Positions 32,083-45,600 of a DNA stretch of 64,000 bases are shown here, one piece after another. How positions within the stretch are numbered: position 1 is the first letter of the stretch; each line of letters opens with the position of its first letter. The notes under the pieces were generated by a model. It made no database searches. It worked only from the letters and a program-made list of their open reading frames with translations, and was not told the origin of the DNA. Location of the stretch: contig JAQGDQ010000022.1 of assembly GCA_030141605.1 (NCBI GenBank), positions 1 through 64,000 on the forward strand, read 5' to 3'. The position numbers were made by a program, and so were the translations under genes. The DNA is from Tubiluchus corallicola. Taxonomy: Eukaryota > Priapulida > Priapulimorpha > Priapulimorphida > Tubiluchidae.

Positions 32083-32573
32083 ATGATGGCGGGATTACGT
32101 TTTCCAGGTCGGCCGGGTGTGAGATTTAACAATTTTGAAGTAAATTATTGGATGCAAAACAAATCCAACAATGACAAACGTGATGCAAACTTTGAACGAG
32201 AAAAACTGTGTTCTTTCAATAGCTTGTTTGTTGAAAAATGCCAGGTAATCATTTAAATTCTCCGCCTCATCGCCTGTAAAGATTACACGACAGTGTTGCG
32301 TTCAAGTTTTTGCTTGCAAAACAGTAATGGCTTGCTTATTCTTTCACTACGAAGCAGTGTATGAATTTTCTTGGATTTTGCGTAATAAACTAACTTATTC
32401 TAAACTTATTTTTGAACTAACGGTTTGGATTTTTAGGGCGTAATCTATCCGTTTCGTGGTTTTACTGAAGCAGATGCAAACAATTGCTTACAGAAATTGC
32501 AACATGCTCAGTCAAAGTATGATGAAATATTTGTTGACGTTTCACGAGTCGATCATGACTTCCAGGATTCTGT
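32083..32573 (+). CDS. KMT2A: KMT2 exons 1-2: N-terminus with menin-binding motif
   Basis: The protein opens [22 protein letters not shown] matches the menin-binding motif at the N-terminus of vertebrate MLL1 (RWRFPARPG) and MLL2 (GRFPGRP), with the critical Phe and Pro residues kept (F7, P8, P11). This fixes the start codon and suggests menin recruitment. Exon 2 encodes a short segment with no motif I recognise. The exon 1 donor is at 32245 and the exon 2 acceptor ends at 32436. Confidence 0.88.
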
Positions 32574-35500
32574 GTAAGTAGTGCTCACTAAGATTTATTA
32601 TGGATTTTCAAGTCGAAGTCACTGTTGTTGAAACTTGTCAAGTTGAGCAGAGTTTTTAGAGAAGGTTGTTGTCACGTTGGCAACAAGTTTATAGCAAATG
32701 GTTGAAAAGACGCAATGCGATAGATTAATGGAAAGTTTTGCAGTAGCCCATTGCTGACATCGATGCAAAGTTAAATAGCGAATTTTAGATGAAAACTTTA
32801 GTAATATTTGCATATCAGTTACAATAGTATTCTTAGACTATTCTATTAACATTTCTTAGTAATACTCGGAATGAGTTTACAATTCCCCACATAGTTTAAA
32901 TGCCTCAACCCTAGTCCTAACCCCGCTTCACGAACTCATTTCTTGTGTGTGGGTAATTGTAAACTTTAGCCATAATACTCTTTCTTTGGATAGTTTTGTG
33001 AGACTTTGCAATACATAGCACTCTCTTGTTCAAAATCTTCTAATTACTGTGTACTTTCAAATATAGTAGGTAATAAAAAGATCCAAATGGTCATGTGATT
33101 TTGAATGTCAGCATAATGACAAAAGGGCATTTAAGTTACCACTAAAGTTTAAAGGCTTTGACAAATGAAAATTATTTTAGAAATGTTAACAATTGTTGAA
33201 AAACAAATTTTCAAATATTTTCTACATTGATTTGATGAAAAATTTTCATTTAAAATGGCAACACTGTGCTGCAACAATTGGCATTACTGTCGCTTGCCAG
33301 TAAAAGTAATTTACCTGTTACACATGGGATACATCTAAAGTTTTCTGCCAAATACAGTAATTGAAATAACGAAGTAATTTTGAAAATTTTTAAAATTTAA
33401 GTATTAAGCACATATATACCAATTTTTTGTGCATTAGGTTTTCAGATGAGAGCGAGTCACAACTTGGGCCCTCAGCTTGCCATTCTTTTTATGGAGATGG
33501 TTATTGCGCTCCCCAGCGAGCAAAAAACAAGAAAGATACACTCATTTTAGCAAAATGCGTCCAAGATAAAGTTTTTGTAAAAAAGTCAATTCACTCGTTG
33601 ATAGAAAAGAAAGATTTTTCCAGTGCTGTTCACGCAGATAGTCGTTCACAAAAGAAAAATTCGACGTCGACAAGAGAGGCTACACGCTTGAAACCCCATA
33701 TAAGCAAAAAGATATCTAGTCAACCATCTTCAGCAAGTGACAGAATTGTTGGCCGGACTAAAGCAAAATTTCAATGCAAAAGTGTTAGTGTAAATGCATC
33801 TGTGGCAAAGAAAAATGTCGGTGCGAAGATATCACCTGCAAGGAAGTTAAAGGGCACTAAAAAGTCAAAAAACTCTTTGTTACACATACAGGTCAGACAA
33901 ACAGGCTTTATAAGCAAGCATTCAGAAGAAGTGCTGGGTTTGTGTGCTAAAAAGCAGAAAATTTCACAACACTTAACTTCAGAAAAATCAAAATCACCTG
34001 TGACTGAATCGACAAAAGCACCATCTGGTGCTAAATCTGTTCGCTACACAATGAAAGAAATGCTTAACAAGTATAATAGTAGTTTTTCTAATAAAAACTC
34101 TTCTATTGTTTCTCCATTAAGTAAAAGCAAAGAATCATGGTTAGCTCATTCATCCACAAAATTGACATTAATATCTCCAAATTCTCGAATCTTGAAGGAA
34201 CAAATTCTTGGCAGGAACAAGAAGGTAGACATTTCTTTACCAGAGAAAAAAGTGAAGCAGGAAGTGTTGCTGGAGGAAACTGTTATGCAACACCTTCAAA
34301 GTTTTGAAGGAACTGTAAGTGTGGATCCTGCAGACATAACTGAGCCAAAAATACCATTGTTTCATCAACCTTGTTTGCAAATGGGAAAGCGAAAAAGAAA
34401 ACTCACACAAAAGATCGAAGATTTCATTGCCAACGTACACCAGCGAAAACATAAACTTAACGAGGTAAACATTAGTGTTTCCTTTTAGATACCCGAGTAT
34501 TTGCCTGCATTGTTTATTATCAGAGCTTGGTACTACTAAAATGAAAATGGGTTTCAAAAATGAAAATGCAGACTTATTGTTATTATGATATCCATTATTA
34601 AAGAATTTAAATCCCACCTGTGGCACACTTATACTGTACAGTAGTACAAGGGGAGGGTCTACTAGCAGACTATTAACTGGTGTATTGGCACACTGCTTGT
34701 CTGCACTCAAATACATTAGGCTTGGTCTTTAGTAAATTGTTATTTTGAAATACTGTATAATAGTGTATTTTTCAGCATTAGCAAGCCAGCAGTGATAACC
34801 TCTATCAGTCTCAAGCACAGGCAGATTAAACTAATTTTGCCGATGGGTTGGGCTTGGTCTTTACCAAGAGATTAATTATCCAAACGAAATTGTTTATTAA
34901 CTTTTAAAAAACTTTCAGGCCACTAACAAAGATACCAACAAATTGATTGTTAAATTTAACAGTACACAAAAGAGCACAATAGATTATTATATTCCCCTAA
35001 ACCCTATGTTATAGCTGACTCAAAGGTAATAAGTAATTAAGAAGTCTGGCAGATAAGGGAAAAAGCTCCGTCAAATGTCCTTAAAACGTTAACTTTGTGA
35101 CACGCAGCTTTTGTGTTCATGCCTCAGCGTATAAGATGTTAATGAATGTTTAACATTACATTTAGTTGAAATGAACCCGTGCTTGTTTATAATTAGCAAA
35201 TAAAAATTATTTCAGTCTCTTCGCTGCAGCTGGATCTTAACAACCAAGTATTCGGGTATCTGACAATTATAAGGAAAATAGCTTCCGAGCCTGATTTTTG
35301 CTACCCGTGTAATCACTAGCAAAGATTAAATTAGTTGTACTGAAATAAAGTAATACATTGTTTATGTATTTAATTGTCTGCATGTAGAAAACTCTAAATA
35401 AAGCTATAAAAAATAAATTGCAATGTGAAGAATGTATGTAGTAGAATGTCAGAAGTTGATTTCTCAATCATGAAGAAAACTTTCTTACAGAACTTCCTGA

Positions 35501-36643
35501 GGAAAAAGAAAACGGATCTTAGACAAAGTAAGCACCTGGTGCAAAAAGCAAAAAAGCAACTGGGTAGGCCTATTGGTTCGAAATCAAATGTGTCTGCTTT
35601 GAAGAAAAAGCCTATCTATACTAAAAAAGCTGCTTTAAAACTGAATAGAGGTGACAATCTTTTTTTGTTTTATAAACCAAAATTGTGTTTAAATTGTGTT
35701 TCCGAGGGTGCTGCCTGTTCTGTGTGAGCAAAGGAGTAAAGCCATAATATTGCTTACCTGATAATTAGAATGATCAAGCTTTTTGTTGATTTTCTCACCT
35801 CTGGCATGGGTGACGCAAAGGTCACAAGTTTTTCTTCAAATCGCCAACCCAAGTGCAACTTTATGCAAAATTTGCTCAGAATTAAATTTTTCAAAACCCC
35901 CAAAAGCTTTAAAAATGATATTGACCTGAATACCCTAGACTGGTCATTTGTTCAAGAAAATGTGCTGTTATAGCATTCTAAAATCTTTTCAAATGTTTAA
36001 ATACTAAGTTTACAGTATTGAAGACGTTTCAGCTTTAGTTGGTCAACAACAACATAAAATGGATCAGTAGCTAACACAGTACTAATGTTGATGTGGGTTT
36101 CAAAGACTGCATGATACAGCATGCTTTCTTTTTGTACCAAAGTTGAGATGTTCTCCTACATTTCAGGAAAGTTGCCAGTATGTGAAATCTGCTCGTGCAA
36201 GATTCGACTGTCTACAATCGGGCATTATGGTCACATTCTGTGTAATTCTTGTCGCACCTTTTATAGGAACAAGTTCCATACCTTAGACAAAATTCCAGTA
36301 TGTGAACACAAAGGTACTAGTCTTCATTAACTTTACGGCATATTTAGTAACTGGTTTATTTATAACATTTTTGCAGAGGTACGAAGGTTGTCATTCCAGG
36401 AAATTGTGCAGTTTTATATAACTTTATGTGATAAGTTTTTTTGAGTTTTATCGTTTTGCTGTTATTGTGTTCTTCTATGTTGCTCCATTTTTGCAATTAG
36501 TACTTTAATTTCAGATTTTGTTACCATTTTCAATGCTTTTGTATATAAACCCCTTTTCTATTTGGGCTGTATTTTAGTAACAAATTACATGTATTGTGTT
36601 CTATACATACATACATACATACATACATACATACATACATACA

Positions 36644-36675
<32 letters not shown>

Positions 36676-39600
36676 GAACAAGATATGTTTATCTTACTCA
36701 GGACATGTTGTAAATGAGTTTTGTTTTATCCTGTAACTTTGTCTATACAGAGTTTACTTTAATCAGACTGTGTACTATTTGTAGGTAAATGTAAAGACTT
36801 GCGTGCTTGCTTAGCTTGCCGCCTTGATAAAATGTTTGACATTATTGGAGACATTACCAATTATTCCCGTGTGACAACAAAACTGCCATCAAAGGGTATC
36901 AACTTGCAGTTTATTTATATATATAATTGACTTTCTGTTGTGGTGCATGGTAGTGATGTAACTGTTTAAAACTTCGAGAAATAGGGTTAGTGATTTTTGT
37001 TGGAGCTGGGTTCTTTTCAAGTAAGGTTGCCAAACAGGGTAGTGTGCTGCGAACATTTCTTTTGTGAGGTAGTGAAGTGACATTAGTGCCTAAGTGAACA
37101 ACAAGCTTGAATTTATTCAACTATTGAGGGCTTATATTTTGTACTAGCAAGCGTACTTGTTTTACTTTTCTAATACATTAAAATGTTAATCGGACAAGAT
37201 TCTGCAAAAACCTAAGTAACATATTCTGCTATTAGAACACTACCTACAAGCAAACGGCCTCAAATTTTTTTTTATTTAAGTTTGCAATATTTTTCTGTTT
37301 TGTGTCTAGTAAGAAATTTGCATACAACGTGGATGTTATAAAGCCTAAAGGGTAATCTTCATTAAGCAATTCATGAGATTTAGTTAACATTGTCACAAAT
37401 TCAAAAAAATATATATTCATTAAAAACTTGCATTTATTGCTATTATAGAAGCTGTGTTACATAATAAGAGATATTTTTAAACTTTCACATGTTATGACAT
37501 CATGACTTGAGTGTTTTCTTTACTAACTTACAGCTGTGAAAAAAGAACTCTTGCTTAGAAAGAAGAGAGCGAAGCAAATGGCTGTGGAAAGCAAATTCTT
37601 GGAGAAAACTGGAACAAAGCGAAAAGAAATGCTGGTTGAGGAAATGCCTTCAAAGCTAAAGCGTCGTAGTAAAGCAGACAGCTCTTTAAAAGGAAAACTA
37701 GGAACAAAGTCGGTAACAGTTCATCGTGATGTGCAAACTAGCAGTAAAGTAGATACAAAGCACAAAAACGTCCCAGAATACAAAGACAAATTAGAGACTA
37801 AAGCCATTAAGAAGGAGAACGAATTTAGTGGTAATTCTGAAGCGTTACAGCACGACATTTTGTTTAATGATCAACCGAAGATCAAATTGGAGAATTTGGA
37901 TTTGGATGAAGGTGTCAATGTAGATACATCATCACAGAATTCTACAAATTTAACCAATTCTGCACGAACAAGAAACATGTGCAGACAGGCTGCCCATGTG
38001 TCAAATTCCAAACTAAAATCAGTTGTTATTCCAGTTCAAAAACTACAGTTAACGCTGCAGCGTCAAGGGAGGGGTAGACCACCAAAGAAGGGAGCTGAAA
38101 TGCTGAAAAAGGTGAAAATGGGTATTGTGCATTCAAAACACGGTCTAGGTAAAGCGCTTAAACTGAAGAAAAATGCTACTATGACATTACAGCAAAAGCA
38201 GGCTAAGAAAGCAATAGCTCGACCTACCAGAGTTTCAAATCGCCCAAAACATATGAACAGATTATTGTTTTCTGACGAATATGAATTCTCTAATTCACTT
38301 GAAGCACATTCTGAGATTTTGACAAGTAAAGAGTTTGCTGGTGAGCCTAAAGATGAAGTTGCTGATTCAGAAAATGCGAGGCCGACTTATGTAAATACTC
38401 TGAAAGATAAACATTTTGATAAAGGGATTCAGGTAAGCAGTACTAAATATATACATTCAGCTTTATAATTAACAACATTTATAAATTCCAGTGAATCATA
38501 TGTTCATTTCGTCATTCCTTGAGTTGATTTTAATTCTTACGATTTCAGGGACCAAGAATCAAACATGTTTGCAGAAGTTTTGAAGCCGTAATGGGTCAAC
38601 CAACATCGGCTGGTTTGAGTGAACTTAATCTTAGTGCTCTGCCACAGGAAGAAAAGGACAAAATCGAACGGCCTTCTGATGATAGTGGTTAGTATTGAAA
38701 AATATCACAAAATACAGGTGAAAGTTTGTTTAGAATTTAATGTAACTTGTTTTCTGTGGTGAAAGCATGACTGTTGTGTGCGTTTCATATGCATATATGT
38801 TAGAGATTGCAATAGTTAACTTTTTTGGTTTTTCTAGATGGCGAATGGAAGCCGCCTAATAAAAGCTCTTCGCCAAAGAAGAAATTTGGGAAGCCCATTG
38901 TTGTTAAACAATCCGGAGGTTTTGGACGTCGACGCATCCGGTGCAAAAAGTGTCCACCTTGTTTGAAACCGGATTGCAGAGACTGTTATGCTTGTAGGTT
39001 AGTGTTGCATTTAATAGCCGCAGCTATGGATAAATGCTGAGGTTGTGTAAACTTTAAAATGTATTTCTTTGCACATTGCTTTTGACACTATGTTCATAAA
39101 CATAAGATATGGACAAAAAGAGCCATTCCTGTTTTGTTTATTTAAGTTTGAAGAACACTATTTAACATGGCGTTTGTGCTTTGTTTGTTATTTAGTTTCT
39201 GTATCTTTAATGCTATATTAAGTTCACTGAGTCTGTGAATCTGTTATTCATTTTTTCTGTTTGCTAAAGTTAAACTGGTAATTTAATTATTTGGTTTCAT
39301 CACTCTTTGTTTTCTGTGTTACAGATTTCATCTGCTTACAGCTTATCTTATCTGCTTTATTATTGTTATTAATAATGTTAAAAAATGCAAGATGTTTGTT
39401 CTACATTTCAATCATTTTGATGCCGTAGCTATTACCATTTTTCTGGACTCCTTCCATGTGACTTTCGACTTTTAAGTCATGCCTGACTAGTTTTCTTCCT
39501 TGTTCTTTTCTGCCATTTACAAGTTGCTACTCTCCAGTCATATTTCTTGCTAACTGCAACATGCTCTATATACTTTTTTGTTATTGTGTAATTGTGGAAA

Positions 39601-42600
39601 CCCTGTTTTCTTTAACACTGACTACACCACCAACCTAGGCTGCTTCTCTGAGGCATTATGGGATATCCATTTTTTATACCAATATTTTTCTGCTCTTCAG
39701 AGTCTGATTGACATAAAGCTGCTCGGTAAGCTTCGATTATAAAAATAAATTTTTCAGGGACATGATAAAGTATGGCGGTCCTGGTACGATTAAGAAAGGA
39801 TGCATGTAAGTGGACTTTTTGCTTGAATGAATTTCTGACTCAAAAATTATCCGTCAGTGAAATGCAGTAAACCTACACTTGAAGAAATGATCGTAGAGTA
39901 CACTCTCTGTGCCATTGTGTGACTATTTAACATCCATGTTTATTAATGCTCACATGATGGTTTGTTTTTGATAATTCTAAAATCACCATCTGTGTGTGTG
40001 TGTGATTTTAATTCATACCAGTAAATGAGTCTTTTGATTACTTGTAATTTGAAAACATAAGAATGCTTGTGAAAAACAATTTTGGGTTATTTTATTTTAT
40101 AGAAAAAGAATTTGCTTAAATCCTGTGTATGGGAATGAGAATAAAAAGCCTGCGGTGTCGTACTACAAACCAAGAAACATAATTTTCTCTAATAAACGCA
40201 AATACTGCCAATTTAACAAAGGACCGAAGGTCAATGCAAATTTATTGTGCAACCCACAGGTAAGATTGCAAGATATTTGTAAAATTTAATAACTGTACGT
40301 CTACTTTCAAGGTGCTTAGCTAAGAAGCCAGTTAACTGATAGTGACTGTGGGTCTGCGAGATCTTGAACTTGTCTTGTTCTCACGGGGAAAAAATTACTC
40401 CATCTTTTCTTGATTTCCAGATCGTCAAACATAAAAACCGAGAAAAGCTCGTGACGAAATTGTGGCAAACGTGCAAAATACATATTCGCAGATTGCTTGG
40501 TCACTCCACTGCATCACATTTTATTTGATGGCATATTTTGCGTGTATAATATGTACATTCAGTAAAGCATATGTTTTGTGGGCAATGAGTTTGATGTCAT
40601 AGTCTGGTATTATATAATTATAAACGTATAGTATTTAACCAGTAATCATGGTAATTATAAGGCATTTAGATTAGCTATGTATATGTTACAGTATGTAAAT
40701 GCACATTATGCCAACTTGTTAAACTTAGACATTTTGTAAAATTCCTTGGCATTTCATACAACACCTGTGCATGTCAGGAAAAGTGTGAAATAAATCTTTT
40801 TGCTCCGACTCTTTCACATTATTACCTAGACATTTTATATAATAGCTGGTATTTATATAAAATGCGTAAAGTGACTTTGGCAAACTTAAAATTAACACAA
40901 TTCATGTTGAATCAAACTTCGGAGATATTTTATACACTGTCTAGGCTTTGTATGGATTTGACAAAAAAGACTTGGTCAGTTTACTAAATTAAGTAAGCAG
41001 TTCAAATAAACCCGTGAGTTTATTGCTTTATTAACCCTGATGCAACATTACCATCTTTGACATGCTGGTCAGTCAGGTGGACCACTTTCCATTCTTGGAA
41101 AGCCTGCTTTCTAGCAGATACACTTCTGGGAAAGGAGTGGAGCACTGAATAGAAACAGCTAATTTGGCCTTTGGGAAACTTCTATAATGAATCTAAGAAT
41201 AAAGAGCTAAATGAGTCTCATGGTTTATCAAGCTGCCACCTTCTCAGCCTTGTTCTTTACAGCCTACAAACTTGGACTCTCGATTTATCATGGAATCATA
41301 CAGCTTCAGCTTTTCCCATCAACAAGAGTTTCCCTCAATCCTGAACGTCAAATGTGACTAGCATAGACATTTCACCTCAGTAGTCAGTGGTCACCACTTT
41401 GGAACACCTATTGCTAAAATAAGTACCAAACGAAACTACACAGCAAATGCATAGACTAGACAAGCTTCCCACCATAGCTGTATGACACAAATTAGACTCG
41501 CAGACTCCTAACAATGACTTTATGTTTGCCTAGCTTACAGATATTGAGTTGACCCTGTCACTGAGTATAGGATTCTGGTTTGTAGGTTGCTAAAATATTT
41601 AAATAAAGCTTGGTTCCCAGCTACATATAACATTTTTTCTGTTTTTTGTAGGTTTCCCTAGAAAAGTTGGATGATACTTTAATAGCCGATGCTCAGTCAT
41701 CCAGTAAAGACAACTCTGCATTGGTCAGTACTGCACAAGCTACTGACGTTGATAGGCCAACGTTTTTCAGGAAAAATTTGACAAAACAATACAAGGTAAA
41801 TTTTTTTTAAAGATGACGAAGCACTTTACTAAAAATAACTCGAGTTTTGCATTGTTATAATAATGTGCTACATTATTTTTTGTATTTTTGTGATTGTAGA
41901 TTGATGTATTAGTCCTAAAAAAGTATACTTAGGTGTAAGCTGCACATACATTCCTCCTATATCTTCCTCTATATACGTTTAAGATTTTGAATAGAGAGTT
42001 TGTTCATTTCAGGACTGCAAATAATTCTTGAATGAATGACCATGATTTAAAATGATGTATAGTCTAAAGTTTTTTTAAAGTTGATTTTACATTATAGAAT
42101 TAATATCCCAGAAGCCTGCTAATTTCGATAGTTTTCATTGTTGCGCATTCTCAACATATTGTGGCAACAGTACCTTCTTCGTGGAAATGTGTCGCACAAA
42201 AATATGCACTGTATCAGACAGTAGAATACTAGATCAGCGAATGAAGTCGTGAAATCATGTGTTAGACCAGCAGTAAAATTGAAATTTGAAATGGGATCTT
42301 GTGTTTCACAGACAGTGTCTTCACTTCTGTGCCTAATTTTGTAAATGTATGAAAAAGAAACAAAATTGTCCATTGAAAATTTTTTGTCTAATTGATAAAC
42401 AATTCAGTTTGTTTATCAGAGATGTTATGGCAATTATTATAAATATATTTATTTAAACCATTGATAAAAATGACAAATAGCCTGAAAAATCGACCTGTGT
42501 CTTATTAAGTAAAGTGTCAGGTAATGCAGTGTGGCGAAGTTATAGTGGTTTGAAGTTTTGCAAATTAAAGGAAAAAAAATCAATAAATGTACACCAAATT

Positions 42601-45600
42601 GTAAAATCATTCTTATTCGCTTTTAGGATATTAGTGCAAGTCCTGGTAAGCAGCATGGCCCACTTCATTCATATAAACCAACAGTGTTGTGGAAGGATTG
42701 GGAAGATCAAGATTTAGAGGAACCTCGACTGTTGAAGGTCGATTATGTGGTGAGAAAGAACGATACCTTTAATTTCATTATTGCAGTTGATCTGCTAGTT
42801 ATTACAGTACGGTAACATCGAAGTACTGTAATTTATAGAATTTTTGTATTCCAAAAATTACTGCAGATTTAGCACTAAATTCTTTTCGACAAATTGTTAT
42901 TGTGCGGCTATTTATTCAAGCGCTCAAATCACTGATGCTAATGCTAGCCTGCTACATGCAATCTGTTTGTTAGATGGCTGTATAAGAAGTGAGCAAAGTT
43001 GCCCGCAGTAAATATTAGTGGAGTTTTCAGTGAATTACATCCATTGGTTAGTGATTAACATTTGGGTTTTCAACACTAAACATTGTGTGCTTTCCATATA
43101 GGCTTTGTGACTCCAGTATAAATGACTTAAGCTCAATTTGCAAAAGCTTAGTAACCACTACAGTATTTGGGTGATTTATAGTAAGTTAACAAAATAAAAT
43201 TCACTCCTGATAAGGTACGATGACCATGCTAATAAATGGTTTAAACATAAACTGTGTGGAAATTTTTCTGCTTTATGCTTTGTCGTGTAGGTGACTCAGT
43301 TTTGCTTGTCATTCATCACTAGTGTACTTTTTTACCAGAACAAGTCAGATGAGGACAGTTTATGGGCAAATGGTGAATGCATCATATCTGTTGGACTACA
43401 GTTGACTGGTGAAGTCTGCTATTTGTGTGCTTCCATTGGGCATCACCAGGTATTTGCAACCTGTTATATTTGTGAAACTTTTGAATTAAGCTAAGGTTAG
43501 GTATATGTTATGTACTGTCAGTTTTTAATAGCTGAACCATATAACTGATAAATTCTTGGTTAAGTTATAGATACGTTGTTGCAAATTGCTTTGAAGATTA
43601 TTTATGGCGAAACTGTAAAAAAGCTATATAGAATACATAGTGGTGTAGACTAGTTTTTTTGTTCTGAAACATTTGCAGAATTTTTCATATTTTATATGTT
43701 GTGACAAGTGTTACATGTACTGTTAGAAGCTTACCCAGAGCTGAAATCAAAATTTTGTGTTCTTGAAAGTGTTAAATTTACAACTTTTGTGTGTAAAAAT
43801 ACCTCCAGAATAATATGAAATGCGGAAATGTAGAAAAAAATGCAGAGGCAGCAATGTACAAGTGTGTCTCAGGCAGTCCAAGCTGATCTTGCACATTCAA
43901 GTCACACATGCAATGAGTCAACAGTGTTTGGCATGCTAACTGGCTGAGTTATTATCGTGTCCTCGTTTGTCTGTGTTCTTATTTGAGAATTTGACAGATG
44001 TTGCTTGTTTTGCGTTGGTATATTGCCAGTGCTTTCACTTAAAACTTTTCTCTTATGTTGCAGCTGTATTCTTGTCAAGTATGTTGTGAACCATTTCACG
44101 AATTTTGTCTGGAAGATGGCGAAAAGCCACTGCCAGGCAAAGGTTGGAGCAACTGGATTTGTCCAAAATGTCTTTACTGTGACATCTGCGGTCAGCAGGA
44201 AATTGTTAGTCAGCATTAATCTATATACTTATGTATTTTTGTAAAACCTTGGCTTAGGTTTTCTGTTACAATAAAGCCACAACTTCTGTAAGACGCTATG
44301 CATTTTACGAACTATGCAATATGCTGAATTTTGTCTTATTGAGTACTGACTGTTTGTTAAGATAGAGACCTCGCCATAACGGTAACTTTTGCCCTGTCCT
44401 GATTTCCATTGCGTATTAAGTATAAGGAATAATGCCAACCTCGCCTAATGCCATCTGCCAACATATCTGCAGTGCCAAAAGTCTATTGTACATAATAAAT
44501 CTACCCCATTATAGATAAAATAATATGCCAGCCAAGATAAAATATAATGAATTGCTGCTGAAAACAGCTGTTGTATTGTAGAAAAACAGTCACTTGTAAA
44601 AACAATGACCTCTGAACAGAAAAACAATTATGGCGTTTATATTAAGATTAGGTTTTGTTGCAAGTGACTGTATGAAAGTGAATGCTGAGATTTTGAGCAA
44701 GGAGCACGCATTTTAAGGGTACAATTAAGAGTTGCATAACTATGGTTCAGTACTGAACTAGTGTGAATTTAACGGCTGTTAAAGCTGTTTGACTCAAGTT
44801 ACGTGCGACAGCTATTTATGGTCTTAATTACCCAGTAATGTTATGTTAGGAGTGTGCATGGGCCACGTGGCTGCATATTTCTTTTATCAACAGTTGGCTA
44901 ATTAACCAGTATTTCACAAGATTGCTTTTCCAAGTTATGTTATGTAAAAGTTTTACAATTTACCACTGTAGAACTACACCTGCATTGTCAATGCAGCAAA
45001 AATATACAGTATATAACACACGTATTGTTGTAATTATAATAGTATTATAATTATATCACATGTATATCACTTCCATATTTAATGAACCTTGTCTTACTGC
45101 CAACCCCGCCTTGTTTAGTGGTGTCCCATACCTGGCATTATAGCGAAGTTTGACTGTATAAGCTTTTAGAATTTTGGCAATGCGTAACTCCTACAGCAGG
45201 GGTGTGCAAATTGCGGCCCGCCGAGAGAATTTGTGCGGCCCGCGAAGAGATTTGTCAACCTAATGAAAGTGCGGCCCGGGCGATTAATTGAGGGTATCCA
45301 GCTGAAGTCCGTGCCACGATCCCAAAGATAGTGCGGGTAGTTTTTTCTACTAGATCGGATGCCATTAACCCTGACAAGACGGTTGTAGCTTAATGTCACT
45401 GTACTACACAGACTGTGTGATACATATTACTGATATGCATTGTAATGAAATTACCACTATCTGTCCTGAAAGTAGAAATATATGGTTTGTAATATAAATT
45501 TTAATAACTTGTAAAATAGTTTCTCGAGTGTAGTAGTAATGATGTACGCAGGTCGGATGCAAAAAAATCGTTATTAGGCCTTTCTGTACTTGGCTCCTTG

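Noticed and set aside
34237-34716. 159-codon open frame on the minus strand
   Set aside because: It is antisense to the end of KMT2 exon 3 and its intron, has no recognisable domain, and the sense frame is the supported one.
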